A DNA stretch of 64,000 nt. It comes from Ectothiorhodospiraceae bacterium. GTDB taxonomy: Bacteria; Pseudomonadota; Gammaproteobacteria; Nitrococcales; Aquisalimonadaceae. The notes beneath the pieces were generated by a model that was not told the DNA's origin, searched no databases, and saw only the letters and a program-made list of their open reading frames with translations. The stretch is taken from NCBI GenBank assembly GCA_020831845.1, contig JAFIFV010000075.1:1-64000 (forward strand). Direction: 5' to 3'. A program made the position numbers and the translations under genes. Shown one piece after another: positions 26,524-35,031 of the stretch; position 1 is the stretch's first letter; each line of letters starts with the position of its first letter.

Positions 26524-27709
26524 AGGTGTCGGATTCATCAACAAAGGCGCTGAACTGATGCTCCATGCAGCGCTGCAGAAAGCCCGTAGCGTCTTCCCCG
26601 ATGCGCGATACGTCATGGCGCCAGGCACCGATGGCAGTGGCGCTCCCTACCTGCAGCGAGCCCGGCTCGGCCTTTACCAGAAAGCCTGGCAATGGCGCTA
26701 CGGCGTGCAATGGGGCGACCTGGCGAAAGTCGCCCCGGCCAGGCTGCGGGAGAAATTCGGCGTGGTGCTGGATTCGGAGATCGACCTGGTGCTGGATGCC
26801 GCCGGTTTCGCCTACAGCGACCAGTGGGGGGCTCACAACACGCAGGAGCTGGCCCGCGCCAGCCGGCGTTGGAAGCGCCATGGCACGAAAGTGATACTGC
26901 TACCCCAGGCCTTCGGACCCTTCGAAACCGAGGCTACCAGGAAAGCCGCCCGCGAATTCGTCGAGCACGCCGACCTGGTCTGTGCGCGTGACCGCATATC
27001 GTATGAAAACCTCACTGCGGTGGCCGGGGAGCAGGAGAAGATCCGCATCTATCCGGACTTCACCAATCTGGTGCAAGGGGTGGTACCGACGGGGTTCGAC
27101 ACCCGGAACCAGCGCTTCTGCCTTATTCCCAACCACCGCATGGTGGACAAGACGAACAGCGCCACCGCAACCGCCTACCTGCCCCTGCTGGTCGCAATCG
27201 CCTCCCACCTGAAGGCAAGAAACGCCGGACCCTTTCTGCTGGTTCATGGCGACGAGGGAGACCGCCGACTGGCGGAACAGGTCTCGGAGGCGGCGGGCGG
27301 CATTCCCATCGTCGAGGAACCCGATCCGCTGGCCATCAAGGGAATCCTCGGCACTTGCCGGGGTTCGGTAAGCAGCCGCTTTCACGGCCTGGTCAGCGCC
27401 CTGTCGCAAGGCGTACCGTCACTGGCCACCAGTTGGAGCCACAAGTACGAGATGCTGTTTGCCGACTACGGCATCAGTGAGGGTGTGCTCGAGGTGAACT
27501 CCGACCACACGGCGGTGCGTCGGAAACTGGATGCGCTGCTGGACCCGGCCACTGCTGACGGGCTCCGCGGGCAGTTGCTGGAACGTTCAGCCGCAATCAA
27601 GCAGGAGGCCGAAAAGATGTGGCAGGCGGTTTTCGCCGTGGCGGGCAGCCCGGCGGCTGGCGAGTCGCCGGGTGCGCACGAGCCTACTGCCAACCGGCCC
27701 CCTCCATGA
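26507..27709 (+). CDS. Polysaccharide pyruvyl transferase (GumL/WcaK family)
   Basis: This 400-aa enzyme of family PF04230 adds a pyruvate ketal to a sugar of the repeat unit, using phosphoenolpyruvate. Recognisable parts are the N-terminal nucleotide-binding-like fold (VGFINKGAELMLHAAL), the middle motif VILLPQAFGPFETEATR and the C-terminal SSRFHGLVSALSQGVPSLATSWSHKYEML, the most conserved region of the family with its Arg-Phe-His. The last 30 residues are Pro/Ala-rich and probably disordered. Pyruvylation would add negative charge to the polymer. It overlaps the Wzx gene by 17 bp and is the last gene of this operon. Confidence 0.92.
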   Translation: MFIEIRGVGFINKGAELMLHAALQKARSVFPDARYVMAPGTDGSGAPYLQRARLGLYQKAWQWRYGVQWGDLAKVAPARLREKFGVVLDSEIDLVLDAAGFAYSDQWGAHNTQELARASRRWKRHGTKVILLPQAFGPFETEATRKAAREFVEHADLVCARDRISYENLTAVAGEQEKIRIYPDFTNLVQGVVPTGFDTRNQRFCLIPNHRMVDKTNSATATAYLPLLVAIASHLKARNAGPFLLVHGDEGDRRLAEQVSEAAGGIPIVEEPDPLAIKGILGTCRGSVSSRFHGLVSALSQGVPSLATSWSHKYEMLFADYGISEGVLEVNSDHTAVRRKLDALLDPATADGLRGQLLERSAAIKQEAEKMWQAVFAVAGSPAAGESPGAHEPTANRPPP

Positions 27710-27783
27710 CCTCCCGCGCTGTCCGGGTCCGGGCTCCCAGTTCATTATTCGGAACAGCTCCATGTTGTGGCATGCCGCGCATT

Positions 27784-27802
27784 CCAAATGCAAATCATTA
27801 TC
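27784..27802. promoter_or_regulatory. Putative Fur box upstream of the tricorn-like gene
   Basis: CCAAATGCAAATCATTATC matches 14 of 18 bases of the Fur consensus (ATAATGATAATCATTATC), with the right half perfect. It lies in a locally AT-rich 216-bp gap, about 125 bp before the protease gene. A Fur site was also seen at hemP, so iron control is established elsewhere in the window. Confidence 0.55.
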
Positions 27803-27925
27803 AATATCTATTCTGTTTTTCTGCAACAGTTTGCAAGGCGCATCACAGAGTTGACATTCGGGGTTTTACCAGCTTGCCGCTAAGTTGATACGGTACGCCA
27901 GAGGAAGGTCAGCGCGGTCAAGATT

Positions 27926-30900
27926 GTGGGGTTCAACGACATCTCTCTCCATTCCAGTCCCCACCGCCGCAAGGCGGTTCAACGGCTGGCAGGCACGCGA
28001 CCGCGCCCTGCCGTTGTGGCCTTGCTGGCACTTTTCTGTCTGCTGATGGCCCTGGCCTGGCAAAGCGCCCACGCGAACCCCGACCAGGTCAGTCTGCCCC
28101 GCTTCCCCTCGATCAGCCCCGACGGCTCGGAAATCATCTTCTCCTGGGCCGGCAACCTTTGGCGCGCCCCCTCAGCCGGTGGCCATGCGCGGCGGCTCAC
28201 CCGCCATCATCTCGATGATCTGCACTCCAGTTGGAGCCCGGATGGTCAATGGATCGCGTTCACCTCCATGCGCGACGGCTACATGAACCTCTGGCACATC
28301 CACCGGGACGGCACACGGCTCAACCAGCTCACCCATAGCGATCGCCACATGCGCAACCCTTCCTATGCGCTGAACGAGGATGGCTTGCCGGTGATTACCT
28401 TCTCCGGACTGCTGGAGGCCGACGTCTACCGTGACCAGCGCCCATATGTGGTGTCGCCGGAAGGCGGGGAACATGCGCGCCTGCACGACGCCTTTGGCTC
28501 GGAACCGCAGCTCTCGCCGGACGGTCGCCGCCTGGCGTTCACCCGGGGAGGCTACTACCACGGCTGGAATCGCAGGCACTACCGCGGCCCGGACGCAATG
28601 AATGTCTGGCTGCAGGATCGCGAGACCGGAGAGTTTGAACAGATCACCACCCGGGACGGGGACGACGGCAGCCCGCAGTGGGTGAACGAACATAGCCTGA
28701 TCTTCATGTCGGATCGGGACATGGACACCGTGAACCTGTACATGGTGGATCTGACTGCCGAGGAACGGACTTTCCGCCGGCTGACCCACTTCGACCACCA
28801 CGACGTCCAGCATTTCGACGTTTCCCGGGACGGCAGCACAGCAGTACTGCACGTCTGGGATACCTTGTACACGCTGGACCTCACCACCCCGGATGCAGAA
28901 CCCCGGCCAGTGACACTACGTGCCGGTGACGACGGCCACGATGACTACGCGCTGCGCCGCGTCGACCGGGAGATCAGCGAGGCGGCGCTGAGCCCGGACG
29001 GCAAGGTGATGGCCTACATCGCTTATGGCCGGGTCTATGTAAGGCACATGGACGAGCACAGTCCGACACGGGCGGTCACCCCCGGCACCCACGCGCGCCA
29101 TGGTGACCTGGCCTGGTCGCCGGACGGCGTCCGGCTCTATTTCACCAATGATTCGGACGGCACATCGTCCATCTACAGCGCCCGCGTGGCCCTGACACGG
29201 GAAGAGATCCGGCTGGCCCATGTGCCCGTGGAAAGTACGCCCCCGTCCGAGCAGCCGAACGGCCGGCAGCTGGTTCCCGCACGGCCCAGGGTAGTGGCGG
29301 ACCGGAACTGGCGCACCGTCGGTTTCCAGACCCCGCCCGAGGAGCCGGCCGACCCGAACCTGCAGGCAGAGAACCCGGAGGACCCGTTTGCCCCGGTGGA
29401 TCCGGCGGTGCCCGCCGACCCTGCCACGGAACCGGACCCCGCAAACCCTGATCCGCCTGCCGAGCCTACCCAGGAAGTCCCGGAAGCGCCGGAGAGCATT
29501 CCCGAAGACGAACTCGAGGCGGAGACTCCCGACGACCCCCCCGGTACGTTGGACCCCGCCCGCTGGCATGACGGGGTGCGCTTCTCCATCCGGCCGGTGG
29601 TGCAGACCATCCATAACGACCGCGAGGTGAGCCCCTCGCCCGATGGCAACATGATCGCCTTCCGCAGAGGGCGCGGCGACCTGATGGTGATGAACCTTCG
29701 CAACGGCGACACGCGGACGCTGGTGGAGGGCTGGGACAGCTCCATACAGTGGCGCTGGTCACCGGACAGCCGGCACATCGCTTACTCCCAGCACGATCTG
29801 AACTTCAGCGCCAATATATTCATCGTGCCGTCGGACGGTTCCCGCTCTCCGGTGAACATAACCCGACACCCCCGCAACGACCGCAACCCGCGCTGGTCGG
29901 CGGATGGCAGGAAGCTGACCTTCATCTCCAACCGCTCGGGAAACAGCTATGACCTCTACCGGGTGTACCTGGACCCGGCACTGGAGAACTACACGGCCCG
30001 GGAACTGAGCACCTACTACCGCAACGCACGCACCGCCGCCGCCCAACACCGGCCATTGCCGGTACGCCCCGCGGCGGACGGCGAGCAGCAGCTCACGGCC
30101 CCCGAGCTGGATCTTGAGGACGCTTGGCGCCGGGTCCGCCGCGTCACCGCCCTGCCCACCCACCAGTCCGCCAACGAGATGACGCCCGCCGGTGATCGCT
30201 ATGTGTTCAATTCCGCCGGCGAGGGGCTGGTCGCCATGGACTGGGACGGGAGCGGCAGGCAACGACTGGGGCCGGCGGTGGACGTCCAGCATCTGACCAT
30301 TACCGGCGACCGTGTCGTCTATGTTGCGAACGGCCGCGTGGGGGTGGTCCCGCTGGCTGGCGGCGATCACCGGCACCCGGATATTTCCGACCGCATCCGT
30401 ATCAATCTCCGGCAGCAATCCGTGCAGAAGTTCCGTGAAGCGGCCAGGATGATCGGCGAGAGCTTCTACCGATCCGACATGAAGGGACTGGATTGGCCAG
30501 CCGTGGTCGCGGACTACGAAAGCCTGATCCAGCAGGCACGCACTGCCAGTGAATTCAGCGACATTGCCAACCGCCTGATGGGAGAATTGGCCGCCTCGCA
30601 CATGGGGGTCACCAACCCCGGCCCGGCCTCCGGGCTGCGGGAGCACTCGGGACGGCTCGGCCTTGGCCACGAAACGGTTATCCGCGGCAACGGCCAGGTC
30701 GGTTACCGGGTCACCGAGGTCGTGCCCCGCGGCCCGGCCACCAGAGGTCCGGTCAGACTGGCCGACGGCGATGTGATCACCCAGATCGACATGCAGAACT
30801 TCGACGAGCGGGACACGTTGTCCCTGCTCTTGCGCGGCCGTGTGGGCCAGGAAGTCATCGTCACGTTCGAGCGCCGCGGCCCCAATGGCTGGCAGGAACA

Positions 30901-31582
30901 TCGCACGCTGATCACGCCGGTGGATTACGCCGAACTGTCGCGTCTGAAGTATGACGCCTTTCTCGAGCAGAGCCGGGAAAAGGTGCGGGAGTTATCCGGC
31001 GGCAGGCTGGGCTATATCCATATCCAGGCCATGAACCAGACGTCACTGGAAGGCTTCCAGGGGGATCTCTATGCTGCGGCGGTGGACAAGGACGGCCTGA
31101 TCATCGACGTGCGCAACAACGGTGGCGGCCATACCACCGACCGGATACTGACCTCGATCATGGCACCGGAACACGCTTACACGCTCCCTGCCGGGGCCGA
31201 CTCTGCAAGGACGGGACACTACCCGCAGGACCGCCTGGATGCGCCCCGCTATACGCTCCCCGTGAACATGCTGGCCAACGAGAAAAGCTATTCCAACGCG
31301 GAGATTCTTGCGCATTCATTCTCGACGCTGAACCGGGGCACGCTGGTGGGGCAGCAGACCTACGGTGGCGTCATCTCCACCGGCAACTACTCCCTGATCG
31401 ACGGTGCCACCGTGCGTCGTCCGTTCCGGGGCTGGTACCTGCCTGACGGCACCGACATGGAGCACAACGGCGCCGTCCCCGATCTGAAAGTGGAGCAGTC
31501 ACCGGAAGACGAGATCAGCGGCAGGGACCGACAACTGGAACAGGCGGTCAAGGATATGCTGGATCGCCTGGGCAACCGTTGA
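27926..31582 (+). CDS. Periplasmic tricorn-like protease with two propellers, PDZ and S41 domain
   Basis: This 1218-aa exported peptidase has a signal peptide (AVVALLALFCLLMALAWQSAHA, residues about 29-51). A first beta-propeller with PD40 repeats follows (SISPDGSEIIFSW, SSWSPDGQWIAFTS). A linker rich in Pro, Glu and Asp covers residues about 470-545. Then come a second propeller, a PDZ domain (about 895-1000) and the C-terminal S41 core with LIIDVRNNGGG, the nucleophile region NEKSYSNAEI and MEHNGAVPD. The archaeal tricorn layout is retained, but with an added export signal and a long acidic linker. The start is GTG with a weak ribosome site. It probably trims peptides in the periplasm. A Fur box upstream suggests an iron link. 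Confidence 0.92.
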   Translation: MGFNDISLHSSPHRRKAVQRLAGTRPRPAVVALLALFCLLMALAWQSAHANPDQVSLPRFPSISPDGSEIIFSWAGNLWRAPSAGGHARRLTRHHLDDLHSSWSPDGQWIAFTSMRDGYMNLWHIHRDGTRLNQLTHSDRHMRNPSYALNEDGLPVITFSGLLEADVYRDQRPYVVSPEGGEHARLHDAFGSEPQLSPDGRRLAFTRGGYYHGWNRRHYRGPDAMNVWLQDRETGEFEQITTRDGDDGSPQWVNEHSLIFMSDRDMDTVNLYMVDLTAEERTFRRLTHFDHHDVQHFDVSRDGSTAVLHVWDTLYTLDLTTPDAEPRPVTLRAGDDGHDDYALRRVDREISEAALSPDGKVMAYIAYGRVYVRHMDEHSPTRAVTPGTHARHGDLAWSPDGVRLYFTNDSDGTSSIYSARVALTREEIRLAHVPVESTPPSEQPNGRQLVPARPRVVADRNWRTVGFQTPPEEPADPNLQAENPEDPFAPVDPAVPADPATEPDPANPDPPAEPTQEVPEAPESIPEDELEAETPDDPPGTLDPARWHDGVRFSIRPVVQTIHNDREVSPSPDGNMIAFRRGRGDLMVMNLRNGDTRTLVEGWDSSIQWRWSPDSRHIAYSQHDLNFSANIFIVPSDGSRSPVNITRHPRNDRNPRWSADGRKLTFISNRSGNSYDLYRVYLDPALENYTARELSTYYRNARTAAAQHRPLPVRPAADGEQQLTAPELDLEDAWRRVRRVTALPTHQSANEMTPAGDRYVFNSAGEGLVAMDWDGSGRQRLGPAVDVQHLTITGDRVVYVANGRVGVVPLAGGDHRHPDISDRIRINLRQQSVQKFREAARMIGESFYRSDMKGLDWPAVVADYESLIQQARTASEFSDIANRLMGELAASHMGVTNPGPASGLREHSGRLGLGHETVIRGNGQVGYRVTEVVPRGPATRGPVRLADGDVITQIDMQNFDERDTLSLLLRGRVGQEVIVTFERRGPNGWQEHRTLITPVDYAELSRLKYDAFLEQSREKVRELSGGRLGYIHIQAMNQTSLEGFQGDLYAAAVDKDGLIIDVRNNGGGHTTDRILTSIMAPEHAYTLPAGADSARTGHYPQDRLDAPRYTLPVNMLANEKSYSNAEILAHSFSTLNRGTLVGQQTYGGVISTGNYSLIDGATVRRPFRGWYLPDGTDMEHNGAVPDLKVEQSPEDEISGRDRQLEQAVKDMLDRLGNR

Positions 31583-31652
31583 CACCGTCAGCGCGCCGAC
31601 CGCCCCCAAGTGGATCTGGCCCCGGGGAAACGATCAGCGCGCCTGGCTACCG

Positions 31653-32042
31653 TCAGTTGCCTGCCGCCACCCGGTCCAGCCGGCGCTTGAATTCGGCGTC
31701 GTTCTGCGCCAGGTAACCGATGGCTCGATAGGTCTCCACTTTCAGGCCGGAGAACTCGATCGCCGTGGTCATGTCACCCACCGCCCCCTCACGCAGTTCG
31801 GCACGCTCGCTTTCAGGAGCCTCGCGGATCATCTCCGCGTAACTGGCACGGATGCTTTGCACCTGGCCCGCCGCAATCAGGAACGCTTCCAGCGTCCGGT
31901 CCGAGATGTCCTCGCCGCGCATATCGGTGCTCTCGGCGATCTCGCTCTGGTATATATCCGAAGCATGGGCGCCGGAAATGCCGCCCACCACCAGAGCCGC
32001 CAGCAACAGCAGGGCGGAAGTCATGTGTCCGCTTGCTTTCAT
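31653..32042 (-). CDS. Exported DUF4168-like protein
   Basis: This 129-aa protein has a signal peptide (MTSALLLLAALVVGGISGAHA) and a helical domain of the DUF4168 type: FLIAAGQVQSIRASYAEMI, then VGDMTTAIEFSGLKVETYRAI and a final AQNDAEFKRRL. The function of the family is unknown. Members are small periplasmic proteins that often respond to stress. ATG 32042 has AGGAGGAG five bases upstream, a very strong site. It converges with the tricorn-like gene, which ends 70 bp away, and is divergent from the methyltransferase gene at 32344. Confidence 0.85.
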   Translation of the reverse strand: MKASGHMTSALLLLAALVVGGISGAHASDIYQSEIAESTDMRGEDISDRTLEAFLIAAGQVQSIRASYAEMIREAPESERAELREGAVGDMTTAIEFSGLKVETYRAIGYLAQNDAEFKRRLDRVAAGN

Positions 32043-32343
32043 TATTCTCCTCCTAATGAACCGTGGACCCTGACGATGCCAGTTTTCCTCACATACTGCC
32101 AGCCTCCCTCGTGCGCGCACGATCCCACGCTTCCCTCGCAGCCTGATCGTCCAACCACAAGCATGGGGCAATTTTCTGCATCGCGGGTGATGCTGTCCTG
32201 ACTCGGCCAGTGATCGTCGCACCAGAGGGAAATCGACAACCCCTCCCGCTGACGAACTGGTCGTTTCCCGGTAGGCTGAGAAGCGCTCGAACCATCGCCG
32301 GTCAAACACATCGCCGACACCGTGCAGCGAGGACTGCCAACCT
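32043..32343. other. Divergent intergenic region, 301 bp
   Basis: It separates the DUF4168-like gene from the methyltransferase gene. No gene is convincing here. Sequences TGATCGTCC and TGATCGTCG occur 55 bp apart on the same strand. No promoter was assigned. Confidence 0.35.
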
Positions 32344-33018
32344 ATGCAAGCCGCAGGTCTGGAACACACGCAGGAACTGCTCACCGCACGATTGCGCTCT
32401 CATCTCCCCGGCGCACAGGTGGAGTTGGCCTCGCTTCCCCGGGTGCCGGAGCTCCGCCTCTTTTTGCTGGCATCGGATTTCTGCAGCGCCACGCTCGGGG
32501 CAGAGGAAATCCAGGCGGCCATGGACTACCCGGCCTACTGGGCCTTCTGCTGGGCCAGCGGTCAGGTGCTGGCCCGATACGTGCTGGACCACCCGGAGCT
32601 GGTGCGCGGCCGTACCGTGCTGGACTTCGGCTGCGGAAGCGGAGTTGCCGGCATCGCGGCGGCATTGGCCGGCGCGGCGCGGGTGATTGCCTGCGACCTG
32701 GATCCGGACGCGTTGGTTGCCGCCCGCGAGAACGCAAGGCTCAATGGGGTGGAGCTGCAGATGGTGTCCGACTTCTGGCAGGGAGGCGCCGAGGCAGAGC
32801 TGATTCTGGCCGCAGACATCCTCTATGATCGCGCCAACATGGACTGGCCCTCCCGTTTCCTGCGGCACGCCGAGGCAGCCCTGCTTGCGGATTCACGCAT
32901 CCGGAACTTCAGGGAGCCTGGTTACCGCAAGGTCGCCAGCAGGCTCGGCTGTACCTGGCCGGACCTGGATGAAATGGACGAATTCCGGAAAGTGAACATT
33001 TATCTGGGTTTCACCTGA
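32344..33018 (+). CDS. Class I SAM-dependent methyltransferase (ETFB-KMT-like)
   Basis: This 224-aa cytoplasmic methyltransferase has motif I VLDFGCGSGVAGIAAALAGA (about residues 92-111), motif II RVIACDLDPDALVAARENA and motif IV-like AELILAADILYDRA. The pre-domain sequence PAYWAFCWASGQVLARYVL matches the nicotinamide/lysine methyltransferase-like group related to ETFB lysine methyltransferase. The substrate is probably a protein side chain, but that is a family-level inference. Its 3' end overlaps the convergent DUF1643 gene by 19 bp. Confidence 0.85.
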   Translation: MQAAGLEHTQELLTARLRSHLPGAQVELASLPRVPELRLFLLASDFCSATLGAEEIQAAMDYPAYWAFCWASGQVLARYVLDHPELVRGRTVLDFGCGSGVAGIAAALAGAARVIACDLDPDALVAARENARLNGVELQMVSDFWQGGAEAELILAADILYDRANMDWPSRFLRHAEAALLADSRIRNFREPGYRKVASRLGCTWPDLDEMDEFRKVNIYLGFT

Positions 33019-33503
33019 CTACCAACCGGTGCATCCACAGTGCCCATAGGAACCGGCCGCAGCGCCGCTTTCAGGTACAGGGGGTGGGCCGGTTCGCCGG
33101 AACGGTTCATCCGCAGGCAGTACATATCGGGAATCATCGCGCGCACCTGGCGCGAACGTCCCAGGTGGGCACCATCGTTGCCCCAGGCGGCCACCACCAC
33201 GCCGGCGTCCGCGGCCAGTTTTCGCAGCCAGGCGTCATTACGGCGGCCCACCGGATCCTCCGCCGACTTCAGGTCCCTGGGATAGGTGGCCTTGTAGGCA
33301 AACAGATTCGCCACGCAAACCCCACCGTAGCCCCAGGAGCGGGCGAAGTTGATACACCGGGTAATTGTCGGATCGTTCACCGTCTCGTCGGCAGTGGACG
33401 GATTCAGACCGATGATCATGGCGTACGGCATGGCGGCGTCCCACACGCGCCAGAGAGCGAACCGGTACCGCCTGCAGCGGGAGAAATGCGCCCAGGTATT
33501 CAT
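33000..33503 (-). CDS. DUF1643 domain protein
   Basis: This 167-aa protein matches the DUF1643 family through YRFALWRVWD, then IIGLNPSTADETVNDPTITR and the later VVVAAWGNDG with RPVPMG. The family fold is uracil-DNA-glycosylase-like and the biochemical role is unproven. Homologues are common on chromosomes and phages. The start at 33503 lies 13 bp after the stop of the SDR gene, so it may be the second gene of that operon. The ribosome site is not strong. The end overlaps the methyltransferase gene on the other strand. Confidence 0.9.
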   Translation of the reverse strand: MNTWAHFSRCRRYRFALWRVWDAAMPYAMIIGLNPSTADETVNDPTITRCINFARSWGYGGVCVANLFAYKATYPRDLKSAEDPVGRRNDAWLRKLAADAGVVVAAWGNDGAHLGRSRQVRAMIPDMYCLRMNRSGEPAHPLYLKAALRPVPMGTVDAPVGSQVKPR

Positions 33504-33516
33504 GAGACGCCGGGGG

Positions 33517-34284
33517 TCACAGTGTACGCGTCAGCCCGCCGTCGACGTCCAGCACGGCGCCCTGGCAGTAGCTGGCGCCCGACGATGCCAGAAAGACCAC
33601 CACATCCGCTACTTCCCGGGGCTCACCGAAGCGCGACACCCGCATCTGTTCCGCCATCACGCCGGCAGCCTGCTCCTCGGGGATGCCCTGCTCTTCGGCC
33701 AGACGCTTGATACGCACCGTCAGACGGTCGGTACGGATGGGCCCCGGGTTGATGGCATTCACACGGACGCCATCGCTGACGCCCCGGTCGGCCATGACCT
33801 TGGTGAAATTCAGTACGGCGGCATTCACCGCCCCGCCAATGGCGAACTCGGCGCTGCCGGTCCGCCCCCCGATGCCGACGATGTTCACGATGCTACCGCC
33901 GCTTTTCATCAGCGCCGGCCAGGCCGCGCGGGTGCACCGGACTGCGCCGTAGAATTTCAGCGCGAAGCCGTCATGCCAGTCGTCCTCGGTGAGTTCGAAG
34001 AAATCGCCGCGTTTGGTGGCGCCGGCGTTGTTGACCAGCAGGTCCACCCGGCCGAAACGCTGGACGGCGAAGTCGATCAGCCGTTGCGGAGCATCCTGCT
34101 CACGCAGGTCCACCGGAAAGGTGGCAACCTCCGAGACGCAGGTCCGCGCGACCTGCTCCAGCAGGTCCGACGAACGGGCCGCCAGCACCACACGCATGCC
34201 TTGCCCGCTCAACGCCTCGGCAATGGCACGGCCGATACCCCGGCTGGCGCCGGTGATCACGGCAACCTTGCTATCCAGATCCAT
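33517..34284 (-). CDS. Short-chain dehydrogenase/reductase family protein lacking the YxxxK pair
   Basis: This 255-aa Rossmann-fold protein has the NAD(P)-binding TGASRGIGRAIA at residues 12-23, LVNNAG and the C-terminal SGASYCQGAVLDVDGG. The catalytic Tyr-x3-Lys of classical SDRs is replaced: the aligned stretch reads AEFAIGGAVNAAV, with Phe and Gly at the Tyr and Lys positions. It therefore belongs to an atypical SDR subgroup or is inactive. ATG 34284 is preferred, with AGGAG upstream. The frame stays open upstream but lacks family sequence. It lies 62 bp downstream of the TetR regulator gene on the same strand and before DUF1643. A hydroxyacyl or lipid substrate is a guess from the acyl-CoA neighbours. 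Confidence 0.85.
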   Translation of the reverse strand: MDLDSKVAVITGASRGIGRAIAEALSGQGMRVVLAARSSDLLEQVARTCVSEVATFPVDLREQDAPQRLIDFAVQRFGRVDLLVNNAGATKRGDFFELTEDDWHDGFALKFYGAVRCTRAAWPALMKSGGSIVNIVGIGGRTGSAEFAIGGAVNAAVLNFTKVMADRGVSDGVRVNAINPGPIRTDRLTVRIKRLAEEQGIPEEQAAGVMAEQMRVSRFGEPREVADVVVFLASSGASYCQGAVLDVDGGLTRTL

Positions 34285-34346
34285 TCGTTCACTCGCTCCT
34301 GGGTCCAGGGAAACATCGGAGTATGCACGCATGCCTGCGCCGTACG

Positions 34347-34982
34347 CTATCGTCGAGGCGATGCGCTCCCACCCCGCTCCCGGTCCTCGACACCCACCGC
34401 CCGCCATGCGGCATCGATCAGTGCCGCTCGATGTGCCGGCGTTGGTGCGGGTACCCGCCCTGCCATCCAGGCCCGGATGTAGAGCTGCGCAGGTCCGTGC
34501 AGCAGCGGCAGGTACAGTTCCTCCGGCAGGGCGCGCAACTCGCCACCCTGCACGAAACGCATCAGGTAGCCGCGCAGGATGTCGAGGCGCTCCCGATTGA
34601 CGGAGGCGAATCGCTCTCCCTCGGGGCCGTGCATCAAGCCGGAACGCATCAGCAAGATGAACCGCGCCCACTCGGGATTCTCCAGGCACCAGTCCATGAA
34701 GGTGCCGACGAGAACGGCAACGCTCTCACGTGCGCCGGTCCTGCCGGCCCCCTCCAGCCCGCTCAGCATACGATCGAAATGCTCCTCCAGCCCCTGCTCG
34801 TACAACGCGGCGGCAATTCCTTCCTTGTTGCCGAAATGGTGATACACGCTGCCGATACTGGCCCCGGCCCGCTCGCAGATCGCAGCGATGGTGGCATCGG
34901 CCACACCACGCTCGGTAAAGATCTCCAATGCGGCCTCGAGAATCCGTCTGCGGCGCACCTGGCCGCGAAATTGACCCGGCAT
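34347..34982 (-). CDS. TetR-family transcriptional regulator
   Basis: This 211-aa repressor has an N-terminal TetR helix-turn-helix (RRRILEAALEIFTERGVADA, then ASIGSVYHHFGNKEGIAAAL) and a helical ligand domain. It is divergent from the DUF4442 thioesterase-like gene across a 49-bp gap that contains a perfect palindrome at 34998-35014, its probable operator. A fatty-acid or acyl-CoA ligand fits the neighbours (SDR, DUF4442, acyl-CoA dehydrogenase). The C-terminus is Arg/Gly-rich. Confidence 0.93.
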   Translation of the reverse strand: MPGQFRGQVRRRRILEAALEIFTERGVADATIAAICERAGASIGSVYHHFGNKEGIAAALYEQGLEEHFDRMLSGLEGAGRTGARESVAVLVGTFMDWCLENPEWARFILLMRSGLMHGPEGERFASVNRERLDILRGYLMRFVQGGELRALPEELYLPLLHGPAQLYIRAWMAGRVPAPTPAHRAALIDAAWRAVGVEDRERGGSASPRR

Positions 34983-34997
34983 GATGAAAACCCTAAT

Positions 34998-35014
34998 CTA
35001 GAATAATATTCTAG
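34998..35014. promoter_or_regulatory. TetR operator palindrome
   Basis: CTAGAATAATATTCTAG is a perfect 8-1-8 palindrome in an AT-rich 49-bp divergent gap. AATATT-like sequence within it overlaps where promoters of both genes must lie. Autorepression and repression of the DUF4442 gene are expected. Confidence 0.8.
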
Positions 35015-35031
35015 TTTTGGAGAGTCCCACG

